Below, in pieces: positions 29,557 through 37,963 of a stretch of DNA of 64,000 bases; position 1 is the first letter of the stretch, and each line of letters begins with the position of its first letter. This DNA comes from Bacillota bacterium (GTDB taxonomy: Bacteria; Bacillota; Clostridia; Lachnospirales; Lachnospiraceae). A program made the translations under genes and the position numbers. The stretch covers positions 53,669 to 117,668 of the forward strand of contig JAEYLX010000034.1 of NCBI GenBank assembly GCA_023407575.1, written 5' to 3'. The notes under the pieces were generated by a model. It saw only the letters and a program-made list of their open reading frames with translations. It was not told the origin of the DNA and made no database searches.

Positions 29557-30090
29557 TTATCTGATTTTTTTACTTTTTGCTTTCATTGCACCAATACCGG
29601 ATAATGCTGCAGCACCAAGCCAAATTCCTGCTACGGGTACAACACCTGTCTTTGGAACATCTGCAGCTGCTGTTGTTTCAGAAGCTGTTTCTTCTGCTGC
29701 AAATCCTTCCGGAGCTTCATATGTAACTGTAGTGGAAAAATCATCTGCAACTGTAATCCAGAGTTCTTTTGCTTCAATACTTACATCGGAAGTTTGTCCG
29801 CCTCCATCTACACCTTCGTTAATAATAATTGAATTAACCCAACTCGGAAGTTCGTAAGAATACCACCCATCATTTGCATCATCCTTTACCAGTTTCTCAC
29901 CTGGCCAAGCTTCGAATGCATTCGTTCCATCTGGTGCAGACCAAGCCCATAAACCGGGTTCTGTCCAGGCAGAAGGTGCTTTTGCATGAATTGTAAACTT
30001 CTCTGCTGCAAATGCAGAACCTGTAATAGATAAACTCATAAGTAAAGATAACACCATAACACCAATCACTAATTTTTTTGCTTTTTTCAT
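29557..30090 (-). CDS. Cell-surface starch-binding protein (CBM26 with sorting-like signal)
   Basis: 177 residues. The signal peptide ends near SAFAAE. Residues about 30-125 form a CBM26-type starch-binding module with spaced aromatics (WTEPGLWAWSAPDG, AFEAWPGE, DGWYSYELPSW). A Thr/Glu-rich spacer leads to VPKTG, a hydrophobic stretch and a Lys/Arg tail, a sortase-type cell-wall signal with Val for Leu. There is no catalytic domain, so it likely holds starch at the wall for the MalE transporter. It is the first gene of the operon with AAGGAG before the ATG. Confidence 0.85.
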   Translation of the reverse strand: MKKAKKLVIGVMVLSLLMSLSITGSAFAAEKFTIHAKAPSAWTEPGLWAWSAPDGTNAFEAWPGEKLVKDDANDGWYSYELPSWVNSIIINEGVDGGGQTSDVSIEAKELWITVADDFSTTVTYEAPEGFAAEETASETTAAADVPKTGVVPVAGIWLGAAALSGIGAMKAKSKKIR

Positions 30091-30187
30091 ACCTATTCTC
30101 CTTTCAGACTCTCCTATAACAAAGATATTAACATGAAACCATCCATTTCTTGTACCTGCATCGAAAGATGTCCTGTACTATGAATGC

Positions 30188-30350
30188 ACTGAACAGTTAC
30201 CTGTTTTGTAAGATTATAATATCATCTGACATTGGGAAAATCAATGCCAAAATGAGTAACCGTTTACCTATACAAAACCCCATATTTTTAACGGTTTATT
30301 CAAATTTGGATATTCGTTATATTAATATATTTAGGTAACCGTTTACCTAA
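30188..30350 (-). promoter_or_regulatory. Starch operon promoter with LacI operators
   Basis: Two near-identical sites, GAGTAACCGTTTACCTA (30254-30270) and TTAGGTAACCGTTTACCTAA (30331-30350), have the central CG of LacI-family operators; the second has perfect 8-base arms. A degenerate third, ACTGAACAGTTACCTGTT (30188-30205), lies at the expected start site just after the -10 TATAAT (minus strand, 30213-30218). Several sites suggest looping repression. Nothing else is recognised in the 535-base gap 30091-30625 apart from the NRAMP gene leader. Confidence 0.75.
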
Positions 30351-30584
30351 ATCAAAAGTATTAATTTATATGTTTTAATAATGTTTTTTCACAATTATTG
30401 CCAAGTTTTACCTATCTTTTGTTTCCTTATAATGATTATATTTCTATCTCCGATTAAATCATCGCTACTTCCTTAATTTGTACTAATTAATTTTGGTGAA
30501 TATTCTATTTACAGATAAAGAAAATAGTACTAAATTATCATATGGAAACTATAATACAGTATTCTATATCTTTTACGGAAAGGA

Positions 30585-30613
30585 ATCCTTACCTTCCAGC
30601 TTTTTGTAAGGAT
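30585..30613 (+). promoter_or_regulatory. Hairpin in the leader of the NRAMP gene
   Basis: ATCCTTAC and GTAAGGAT pair perfectly around a 13-base loop. The right arm contains AAGGA, the only ribosome-site-like sequence before the ATG at 30626, so folding could hide it. A TATAAT lies at 30549-30554. Confidence 0.45.
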
Positions 30614-30625
30614 GGCTAAACTTAT

Positions 30626-31867
30626 ATGAAAATCATATCTTTAAAGAACCATAATCCCAGGCTCGACTTTTTTAAATATATTGGTCCCGGTCTATTAGTA
30701 ACTGTTGGTTTTATTGACCCCGGCAATTGGGCCTCCAATGTTGCTGCAGGCTCTGATTACGGTTATAAACTTCTGTGGATGGTCACACTTTCCACAATTA
30801 TGTTGATTATATTACAGCACAATGCTGCACATCTGGGTATTGTTACGGGTAACTGTTTGTCCGAATCTTCCGCAAAGCACCTAAAACCTGCAGTTAGTAA
30901 TACCGTATTGGGAACTGCCATGCTTGCCGCCGTTTCAACCGGTTTAGCAGAATTATTGGGTGGCGGAATTGCTTTAAATATGCTTTTTGGCATTCCTATA
31001 AAGCTTGGTTCTCTCCTGGTTCTAGTGTTGGTTTTATACCTGCTGTTTAGTAACTCTTATCAAAAACTGGAGAAAATAATTATGGGCTTTGTATCTATAA
31101 TTGGAATCTCTTTTATTATTGAACTCTGTATGGTACATGTGGAATGGGGAACCGCATTGACTAGCTGGGTTACTCCTTCCTTCCCTGCTGGTTCCATTCC
31201 TGTCATTATGAGTGTCCTTGGTGCTGTCGTTATGCCTCACAATCTTTTCTTACACTCTGAGGTCATTCAAAGCCGCCAGTGGAACTTAATGGACGAGTCT
31301 ATCATTCGTAAACAGCTTAAATATGAATTCCTTGATACTTTGTTTTCCATGATAATTGGTTGGGGGATTAATAGTGCAATGATTTTGGTAGCTGCTGCCA
31401 CCTTCTTTACCCAAGGTTTGCATGTGAGTGAATTAAGTCAGGCAGCGCAAATGCTAAAACCCTTGTTAGGCAATACTGCTTCCATTGTATTTGCTGTAGC
31501 TCTCCTATTCTCCGGTATTTCCTCATCTATAACTGCCGGTATGGCAGGAGGAAGTATTTTTGCTGGAATCTATAAAGAACCTTATGATATTAAAGATGAC
31601 CACACCAAAATTGGTGTAGCCATTACCCTTATTCTTTCAGCAATTGTTATTCTTTTTATTCGTAATCCGTTTCAAGGTTTGATTTATTCTCAAATGTTTT
31701 TAAGCATACAGCTACCAATTTCTATTTTCTTGCAGATATATCTTACTTCCTCCAAGAAGGTAATGGGACAGTATGCGAATTCCCGTCGTAATAGCATTGC
31801 ATTATGGTTGGTTGGATTAATTGTGACTTTCTTAAATATTGCTTTGTTAATTAGTTTCTTAGCATAA
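30626..31867 (+). CDS. mntH: NRAMP-family divalent metal transporter
   Basis: 413 residues, about 11 membrane segments. The metal-site motifs are intact: DPGN in segment 1 (GFIDPGNWASN) and A-x-x-M-P-H in segment 6 (GAVVMPHNLFLHSEV). These are the residues of manganese/iron importers; the related magnesium-type NRAMPs lack the metal-binding Met. It is transcribed alone. Confidence 0.92.
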   Translation: MKIISLKNHNPRLDFFKYIGPGLLVTVGFIDPGNWASNVAAGSDYGYKLLWMVTLSTIMLIILQHNAAHLGIVTGNCLSESSAKHLKPAVSNTVLGTAMLAAVSTGLAELLGGGIALNMLFGIPIKLGSLLVLVLVLYLLFSNSYQKLEKIIMGFVSIIGISFIIELCMVHVEWGTALTSWVTPSFPAGSIPVIMSVLGAVVMPHNLFLHSEVIQSRQWNLMDESIIRKQLKYEFLDTLFSMIIGWGINSAMILVAAATFFTQGLHVSELSQAAQMLKPLLGNTASIVFAVALLFSGISSSITAGMAGGSIFAGIYKEPYDIKDDHTKIGVAITLILSAIVILFIRNPFQGLIYSQMFLSIQLPISIFLQIYLTSSKKVMGQYANSRRNSIALWLVGLIVTFLNIALLISFLA

Positions 31868-31894
31868 GATTTTAAAAGAAAAAATAATTGAAAT

Positions 31895-31928
31895 AAGATG
31901 AGATGGTAAGCTGTTTTACTGTCATGAA
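31895..31928. repeat. Degenerate copy of a dispersed hairpin element
   Basis: AAGATGAGATGG...TTTTACTGTCATGAA resembles the better copies at 44069-44098 and 50046-50073 (AAGATGAAACGA...TCGTTTCACTTG). All three abut a terminator. Confidence 0.4.
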
Positions 31929-31929
31929 T

Positions 31930-32036
31930 AAAAAATCTCCAACAGAGTTGTTTCTTGATATGCGTTTTAATAGAAAGTGTCTCATGACTTCTACTTCATA
32001 GCATATTAATATACTTACTTGTGCTGGAGTTTTTTC
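31930..32036. terminator. Long-loop terminator between convergent genes
   Basis: AAAAAATCTCCA and TGGAGTTTTTT can pair across about 80 bases. It lies between the converging mntH gene and the gene ending at 32045. Confidence 0.5.
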
Positions 32037-32044
32037 TTAAAATA

Positions 32045-32521
32045 TTAGTTTGAGAACATATGAATTACTTGAATTATTTTCGCAAAATGACAATCTTTGC
32101 TAAAGTAAATTAATAAGCAAAACTTCGATTCCTTGCTTAACTCAATATTTCTTATGATATCTAATGGATTAACATCCTCATTGTATAGATCAGAAAGATA
32201 ATCTTCAGCCCCATAAATCTCAAACTTATACAACCCAAGGATTTTACTATAATTAAAACTAACTGCAGTTTCTTTGGATAAGCATATTTCGAACCATATA
32301 TTATCCATGTCAATACCAATATCACCTATATTACTAATCGATATAACCGGGATAGGATAATATTCTGTCACAAATGATTTATTCATTTTAATTGAATGGT
32401 TGTTAAAAAATCCATAAGTGCAATCATAGCCTTCTGATTTTATGCTTTTTCGTATAGTATCCGCTTTTGCACAGAGTTCCTTGTATAGATTATTGATACT
32501 GTTAAATTGCTCTATATTCAT
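32045..32521 (-). CDS. Hypothetical protein
   Basis: About 158 residues from the ATG behind GGGGGTG. Soluble, acidic, alpha/beta composition with several Tyr and Phe. No family recognised. It begins 17 bases after the stop of the secreted LRR protein gene and is co-transcribed with it. Confidence 0.6.
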   Translation of the reverse strand: MNIEQFNSINNLYKELCAKADTIRKSIKSEGYDCTYGFFNNHSIKMNKSFVTEYYPIPVISISNIGDIGIDMDNIWFEICLSKETAVSFNYSKILGLYKFEIYGAEDYLSDLYNEDVNPLDIIRNIELSKESKFCLLIYFSKDCHFAKIIQVIHMFSN

Positions 32522-32538
32522 AAACACCCCCAAATAAT

Positions 32539-34611
32539 CTAATAATTCTTAATCGTGAAAGTAACCTTTGTCTGATTACCAGCTTTATCAGTTATAGTAA
32601 CTACATAGGTACCCTTTGCTGTGAAAAGTCCGCCCTTGGGATATTTTATACTCTTCTTATTCTTTGTTACTGTGATTGATTTAAAGTTATCTTCCTTATA
32701 AGACAACTGAAAGCTCTTATTGGTAATAGCACCACTTTTAAGTGCATTATTGCTGCTGTCTCTTAGCTCAATCACTGGAGCAGTAGTATCAATTACAAAT
32801 GAAACTGTTGTTATAACCTTGAAACCATTATCAACTACAAGCTTATAGGAACCATCGTTATATAGGTATCTTCCATTATTAATTGCTTTTCCATTTAGTG
32901 TCGCTGTACCATAATTAAATATTATTTCAACTTCAGAACTATAATATTTATTATTTGAAACCCCTTTAACGGTAGGTGCTATTTCCGGATCCACAAAGGT
33001 AATGCCATACTTTTTTGCATAAGATTGGGCATAAGAACCGGATTTTCCATAGAGGATAATGTCTTCATCAGCATGGCTAAATGCATTCTTTCCTATTTTT
33101 ACAACACTATCTGGAATTGTAACACTTCTTAAATTAGAAGTATCAAAAAAAGCCCAATTAGTAATTTCAGTAATACCCTCCGGTATAATAACCTTGTCCT
33201 TATTTCCTAAATACTGCTCAAAGACCCCATTTCTTATGACAAAGTCTGGGTTTGCAGGTATTGAACTAATAATCTTACTGCTTGGATTCAAGGTATAAAG
33301 AAGAACCGTATTCATCCCTTGGTTAACAGCCCAATGTACATTACCGGTTTTAGGATTATATTGCAACATATCCATTGCATTAAGTACGGCATGGGGCAGC
33401 TCTTTAATAGAATCTAGTATTTTTCCATTCTTATCAATGGTTGCCATATAAGCTGTCTGTAACTCGGTGTTTGTATTATACTTCTCCCATAATAATAAAT
33501 ACTTGTTATCACCGATTTGTACAATCTTTGGATGCACAGCTGTTTCGGTATCTGTATCCGTATAGTTGGTTAAATAGATTGGCTTAGTTACGGTGGTTAA
33601 GTTTTCATCCATGGTGACAATAAATAAATTACGAGATCCATTTACCTCAGCACTTCCGTCTTTTGTTGTATTTTCATATGTTCCGGCAAGTATATATCCT
33701 TCGGTTGTTTTTGCCAAACCACCTAAATCGGAATATGTAAACTGATATATGTATGACTGCTTAAAATCAAAGGCTAATAATCTAGCATTATCACTACCTT
33801 TCACAACTTTTTCAACTACAAAGGAACGTGGGTTATAATCACCTTGATCTACAAAAACAAAACCATCATCAACTGGTAAAATAAATTGATTATAGGAATG
33901 GCTTGCAGAAGGCATTATCATATCCCCAGCAGATCTACTTGATAGACGAGCAAATGTATTTTTATTTAATATAAATCCGTAAGAAGCTTGATGATTGTAT
34001 CCATCCGGGGCTACAAATCCGCTCTTACCAAAATATACTGCTATCCTATCACCGGATATTTCCAGCCGACATGCTCCACAAACAAAAGGTTGCATTACCC
34101 CTGAATATCCTTTTGCCCACTTTTCATCATAAGTCTGCGCTTGCATTAAATATTTATTTAATTTCTTACCATCCTTATCATACTTCACGATGGCTATACT
34201 AATGTCCGTAAATGCACCTTCTGGTACATCCTTTCCAAAGGCAATGTAATAATTACCCTCTGTATCTTTTGTAAATCCTCCCACTTCGGATAATTCCGCT
34301 TCCAGCTTAAGAGTTCTTACGTATTTTGCATTCTGGTCATACTCATAAATGCTAGCCATACCATTTACAATAGTCCAATTTAAGACACTAATTGTTCCAT
34401 CTGGATTGACTTCGGTTTGAAGTGCGGACACCCGCGATGGCCATCCTTCCAGGTAGCAACCACCTGTTTCATAGGTTTTTTCCTTTACATCTAATGATGT
34501 AAAGGAAGGATTGCTTGCAGAGTTATCTGCAGATACAGGTACTGCTTTGTATGTAAGTATTATGGAAATAAAGCACAGTATAACATAAGCACATAATTGT
34601 GATTTCTTCAT
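32539..34611 (-). CDS. Secreted protein: beta-propeller-like region, BspA-type leucine-rich repeats and Ig-like domains
   Basis: 690 residues with a signal peptide (membrane segment 7-24, cleavage near VSA). Residues about 40-450 look like a beta-propeller. Residues about 460-540 are leucine-rich repeats of the BspA/LRR_5 kind (IPEGITEITNWAFF, SVTIPDSVVKIGKNAF, then YAKKYGITF). The C-terminus has two Ig-like segments (IDTTAPVIELRDS among them). A surface-binding or adhesion role is likely; no anchor motif is seen. The role is inferred. Confidence 0.7.
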   Translation of the reverse strand: MKKSQLCAYVILCFISIILTYKAVPVSADNSASNPSFTSLDVKEKTYETGGCYLEGWPSRVSALQTEVNPDGTISVLNWTIVNGMASIYEYDQNAKYVRTLKLEAELSEVGGFTKDTEGNYYIAFGKDVPEGAFTDISIAIVKYDKDGKKLNKYLMQAQTYDEKWAKGYSGVMQPFVCGACRLEISGDRIAVYFGKSGFVAPDGYNHQASYGFILNKNTFARLSSRSAGDMIMPSASHSYNQFILPVDDGFVFVDQGDYNPRSFVVEKVVKGSDNARLLAFDFKQSYIYQFTYSDLGGLAKTTEGYILAGTYENTTKDGSAEVNGSRNLFIVTMDENLTTVTKPIYLTNYTDTDTETAVHPKIVQIGDNKYLLLWEKYNTNTELQTAYMATIDKNGKILDSIKELPHAVLNAMDMLQYNPKTGNVHWAVNQGMNTVLLYTLNPSSKIISSIPANPDFVIRNGVFEQYLGNKDKVIIPEGITEITNWAFFDTSNLRSVTIPDSVVKIGKNAFSHADEDIILYGKSGSYAQSYAKKYGITFVDPEIAPTVKGVSNNKYYSSEVEIIFNYGTATLNGKAINNGRYLYNDGSYKLVVDNGFKVITTVSFVIDTTAPVIELRDSSNNALKSGAITNKSFQLSYKEDNFKSITVTKNKKSIKYPKGGLFTAKGTYVVTITDKAGNQTKVTFTIKNY

Positions 34612-34698
34612 AAGTAGTCACCTTTCTATTTAAATACGCTATTCTCTAAAATATACCATATTTATAATAGGATGAAAACAACTTAATTTCATACAAAA

Positions 34699-34733
34699 AG
34701 AACCGCATGGACTATTCAGTCTAATACGGTTCT
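34699..34733 (-). terminator. Terminator of the AraC-GGDEF gene
   Basis: On the minus strand AGAACCG...CGGTTCT with an inner TTAGACTG...CAGTC-like pairing, followed by TTTTTG. It is close in sequence to the argS attenuator-terminator at 44113-44150. Confidence 0.85.
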
Positions 34734-34780
34734 AGCATATTCATTAATACATTTTTAAACGTGTAAGAATTATTTGTATA

Positions 34781-35584
34781 CTACAACTTAGATGCCTTAA
34801 TAGTATTATGTAAAGAGTTGAATAATTCATTATAGTTTATACTACTCCCATTATATTGAGTAACCGCAGAATAAAGGTTTAATGGAATTTCTTTATCCTC
34901 ATATACAAATGTTTGACCATTCATTTTTAATATACTATCAGCAATATTTAAAGCATATGCCATGTCTTTGTTATTCGTCAGTAGAACAAATTCATCCCCA
35001 CCAATACGAAAAATAATATCGTCCTCTCCTGCTGCCTTTTCCATCCGTCTTAGCACTTCTAAAAGCGCTAAGTCTCCTGCTTTGCGTGATATTTCATTAA
35101 TAGAAATAAAGTAACTAATATCGCAACAGACAAAATAGCATTCTTTCCTTTCAACAAATAAATCATATAGATTTGTAATATCTACCTGTGTTCTTCCATT
35201 CATCCTGATATCTCCATTCTCAACCAGCAACATTTGCTTGGGGCAAAGTTCAGTAAATTTAGCTTCTTTCCGAAAAACCGAGGGTTTACACTGCCACACC
35301 TGCTCAAAAGCTCTTGTAAATGCCTCGGGCGAACTATAACAGTATTTTAGCGCAATATCTAATATGCTTTCATTGGTGTTGTACACCAAATCTCTAGCCG
35401 CTTTGGTTATTCTACGTTTTATGATATACTCTTTGATACTATAATCATTCACATATTTAAAGATTTTTTGAAGATGAGATTTTGAACAATAACAGGCATT
35501 TGCAACACCTTCCGGTGTTATATTTTCATTAATATTATTTTCAATATACTCCAATGCATTTGATAATAGCTCTATATTGTTCAT
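34781..35584 (-). CDS. AraC-type regulator fused to a GGDEF domain
   Basis: About 267 residues. Residues 1-105 are an AraC double HTH (ITPEGVANACYCSKSHLQKIFKYV, then ILDIALKYCYSSPEAFTRAF). Residues about 135-267 are a GGDEF domain with FRIGGDEFVLLT intact, but short, so diguanylate cyclase activity is uncertain; it may instead sense nucleotide. The start is the ATG behind AAAGGAGG. Its leader shares sequence with the dinB-type promoter repeats. Confidence 0.82.
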   Translation of the reverse strand: MNNIELLSNALEYIENNINENITPEGVANACYCSKSHLQKIFKYVNDYSIKEYIIKRRITKAARDLVYNTNESILDIALKYCYSSPEAFTRAFEQVWQCKPSVFRKEAKFTELCPKQMLLVENGDIRMNGRTQVDITNLYDLFVERKECYFVCCDISYFISINEISRKAGDLALLEVLRRMEKAAGEDDIIFRIGGDEFVLLTNNKDMAYALNIADSILKMNGQTFVYEDKEIPLNLYSAVTQYNGSSINYNELFNSLHNTIKASKL

Positions 35585-35600
35585 TTCCACCCTCCTTTGC

Positions 35601-35670
35601 TTCGTTCGGTTGCTCCAATCGGCATTTACAAGCAGGCTTGCAAATACCTCCTTCTGCTTTTATTATATCA
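35601..35670 (-). repeat. Promoter/leader copy related to the 88-bp repeats upstream of the polymerase gene
   Basis: The segment GTTGCTCCAATCG...CTTGCAAATACCTC...TTATTATATCA matches about 65 bases of the repeat at 37375-37571, in the same orientation to its gene. It includes a minus-strand TATAAT and a hairpin-forming TTGCAAGC...GCTTGTAAA. Confidence 0.75.
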
Positions 35671-35712
35671 AAGCGAAATTTTTTCTTCTTGATATTTTGA
35701 CTTTATTTAAAA

Positions 35713-35748
35713 AATCTCTAAACCTTACTTTCATACGGTTTAGAGATT
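35713..35748 (-). terminator. Terminator of the YolD-polymerase operon
   Basis: On the minus strand AATCTCTAAACC and GGTTTAGAGATT pair (12 bp), followed by TTTTTT. Confidence 0.85.
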
Positions 35749-35762
35749 AATTATCGGCAAAT

Positions 35763-36092
35763 CTAGCTCCAATGCAACTTAGAAATATCTTCAAAAGGTA
35801 TTACTGTATCAACAATCACCAATTTCCTATTAATATCGTCAACTTGTGATACTATCCCAGTCAATTGTATATATTCTATATTCTTAAAAAACTCTATTGT
35901 AATAACATCTTTTTTTCTAATTTGACTTAACTTCTGACTTATTTCTTCCTTTTGTTCTTCCGACAAGTCATGTTTAGGAACAATAATCCGCTCTTTCTCT
36001 GCCAGAGCTTCACGTAATCCTTTTAATGCATCAAAAGGCATAAATTGCTTGGCACGGTTCTCCCTGTCCATTTTTGCACGCTTACTCTCCAC
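35763..36092 (-). CDS. YolD-like protein
   Basis: About 109 residues from a GTG behind GGGGGT; a TTG five codons upstream is an alternative. The YolD signature RAKQFMPFDALKGL is clear near the N-terminus. YolD proteins are small partners encoded beside Y-family polymerases of the UvrX/DinB kind. It overlaps the end of the polymerase gene by 11 bases, so the two are translationally coupled. Confidence 0.85.
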   Translation of the reverse strand: MESKRAKMDRENRAKQFMPFDALKGLREALAEKERIIVPKHDLSEEQKEEISQKLSQIRKKDVITIEFFKNIEYIQLTGIVSQVDDINRKLVIVDTVIPFEDISKLHWS

Positions 36093-37347
36093 TTTTATGA
36101 CCCCCAATTTGCCTATTTCGCTCCATCGTGGTGCCAGCCTCCTGTAAATCCATTCCTCGGACTATTGCATTTTTGCCAAACTTATTTTTGATGTCTAAAG
36201 CTGCCCTTTGTAACTTCCTGTCCTTCTCCATTTCTGTCGGATCAGTAAATAAATCATACTGCTCATAAGCTTCATCGATAATATTATTACAGGATAATCC
36301 TAACCGTCGTATTGGCTTACCCTTATCCACAATCCGCTCATACAGCTTCATTATATAAGGTATAATTGTTCGATAAGAATTGGTGGTGACAGTCATAGCT
36401 GCAGTGCCCGAAGCATGTTTTAATTCTAACTCATTGGAATATCCAATCATTAAGGACATAGAATTTGTAACCATACCTTTGTCTACCATATCCAGACATA
36501 AGGCATCCGCCATCTCCTTAACAATTATTCTGCACTCCTCAAAACTATAATCTCTTGGAAGCACTTGTGCACTTGACATGGAATTACTCTTTGCCTTATA
36601 GGCTTTTATATCCGCCATGGTAGTGGTTTCTCTTCCCCAGGCATGGTCGATTAAAAGTTCCGCATCAATTCCAAAAACTCTGTATAGCAAGTCCTCATTT
36701 GCATAAGCAAGGTCACCCATAGTAAAAACACCAATACCAGCAAGTCTATTTACCGTACCACGTCCTATCCTCCAGAAGTCATTCAGGGGTTGATGTTTCC
36801 ACAAAAGTTTCTGATAGAGTTCCTCATTCAAAAATCCTATATTGTCTTTCGCATGCTTTGCCGTGATATCCAAGGCTACTTTTGCCAGATAAAGATTTGT
36901 TCCAATACCTGCTGTGGCAGTAACCTCGGTTGCAATTTTTATATCCTCCATAATCTGTACAGCTAACTCCCTTGCACTCATATGATATAGGGCAAGGTAT
37001 CTGGTAACGTCCAGAAAAACCTCGTCTATGGAATAAACATGAATATCTTCTTTTGCAATGTATTTCAGATAGATAGCATAAATATTAGCAGAATACTCAA
37101 TGTAAAGTTTCATTCTAGGTTGTGCCATGATGTACTGTACGCCTTTGGGTATCTCAAATACTCTACACCTATTTTTAATTCCTAAGGCTTTCATGGAGGG
37201 AGAAATAGCCAGGCAAATTGTTTTTTCACTTCTCTCTGGGTCAGCAACTACGAGGTTCGTGGTAAGGGAGTCAAGTTTACGCTCTACGCATTCCACAGAA
37301 GCATAAAATGACTTTAAATCAATGCACAAATAAACTCGCTCTTCCAT
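36082..37347 (-). CDS. Y-family DNA polymerase (UvrX/DinB-like)
   Basis: About 421 residues. The real start is the ATG behind GGGAGGTG (37347); the extra 29 codons upstream run into the promoter repeats. Catalytic motifs are CIDLKSFYASVECVER and YSIDEVFLDVT, and the fingers/thumb are complete (RIGRGTVNRLAGIGVFTMGDLA). It copies damaged DNA. Together with YolD and the LexA-like box upstream it is likely SOS-induced. Confidence 0.9.
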   Translation of the reverse strand: MEERVYLCIDLKSFYASVECVERKLDSLTTNLVVADPERSEKTICLAISPSMKALGIKNRCRVFEIPKGVQYIMAQPRMKLYIEYSANIYAIYLKYIAKEDIHVYSIDEVFLDVTRYLALYHMSARELAVQIMEDIKIATEVTATAGIGTNLYLAKVALDITAKHAKDNIGFLNEELYQKLLWKHQPLNDFWRIGRGTVNRLAGIGVFTMGDLAYANEDLLYRVFGIDAELLIDHAWGRETTTMADIKAYKAKSNSMSSAQVLPRDYSFEECRIIVKEMADALCLDMVDKGMVTNSMSLMIGYSNELELKHASGTAAMTVTTNSYRTIIPYIMKLYERIVDKGKPIRRLGLSCNNIIDEAYEQYDLFTDPTEMEKDRKLQRAALDIKNKFGKNAIVRGMDLQEAGTTMERNRQIGGHKSGE

Positions 37348-37374
37348 CCAAATAACACCTCCCAGCTTGCACTC

Positions 37375-37571
37375 CCTCATTCCGCTTTCATTATACCATG
37401 AACAAAAATCGTGTTCCTGGTCTTGTTGCTCCAATCGTCATCTGCAAGCAAGCTTGCAAATACCTCATTCCGCTTTCATTATACCATGAACAAAAATCGT
37501 GTTCCTGGTCTTGTTGCTCCAATCGTCATTTGCAAGCAAGCTTGCAAATACCTCATTCCGCTTTCATTATA
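37375..37571 (-). repeat. Tandem 88-bp direct repeats, two full copies and a partial third
   Basis: Copies at 37375-37462 and 37463-37550 differ by one base; a third copy begins at 37551 and diverges after about 20 bases. Each carries a minus-strand TATAAT followed by a leader with TTTGCAAGC...GCTTGCAAA. The array sits directly between the promoter and the polymerase start, so it may provide tandem promoters. Confidence 0.9.
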
Positions 37572-37590
37572 TCACCAGAACATTTGTTTG
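37566..37590 (-). promoter_or_regulatory. Promoter with LexA-like box
   Basis: GAACATTTGTTTG (37578-37590) matches the Firmicute LexA box GAAC-N4-GTTC with one mismatch and lies just upstream of the minus-strand TATAAT (37566-37571). The repeats replace it with GAAC-N9-GTTC. Confidence 0.55.
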
Positions 37591-37620
37591 TATATATGCA
37601 TTTACTGTCATTTTACTTAT

Positions 37621-37680
37621 TTATGCATTTTTCATAGCATCTACCGTTGCTTTTCTTAAATATAGTATTTCCTTTCCCAT
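37621..37680 (-). CDS. Possible 19-residue small protein
   Basis: On the minus strand an ATG ten bases after AGGGAGG opens MGKEILYLRKATVDAMKNA and a stop. The strong ribosome site is the main support. It precedes the polymerase promoter; no homologue is recognised. The rest of the gap 37681-37963 has a terminator and AT-rich DNA. Confidence 0.35.
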   Translation of the reverse strand: MGKEILYLRKATVDAMKNA

Positions 37681-37847
37681 TCCATTAATACCTCCCTTCA
37701 TTTATAGGTGAATGATAGAAATTAAGCTGTCGAAAGCATAGACTTTTTCTTCGGATTTTTTAGGATAAGCTTGTTGGTAGGAAAAATATATTTTTAAGTT
37801 TATGTTTATTAAATAACCGTTAATTAACAAATATACATACAAAAACA

Positions 37848-37895
37848 GGACTAAATTAGCAAAGGGTTTATATTCTTTGTTTGCTAATTTAGCCC
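37848..37895. terminator. Terminator after XRE-family gene
   Basis: GGACTAAATTAGCAAA pairs with TTTGCTAATTTAGCCC around about 16 bases. Confidence 0.75.
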
Positions 37896-37963
37896 TACTT
37901 TAATATCAATGATATTTTTATGATTGAATACAAAAATTACATCAGCATATTCTTTAATATTAC

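Noticed and set aside
37347..37434. N-terminal extension of the Y-family polymerase
   Set aside because: The 29 extra codons are encoded by the promoter repeat and precede the strong ribosome site; the catalytic domain begins right after the inner ATG.
37375..37571. CRISPR-like repeats
   Set aside because: The 88-bp units are contiguous with no variable spacers, are far longer than CRISPR repeats and carry promoter elements; no cas genes are present.
37398..37711. Several repeated plus-strand ORFs across the 88-bp repeats
   Set aside because: They are products of the repeat itself, lack ribosome sites and run against the promoters found there.
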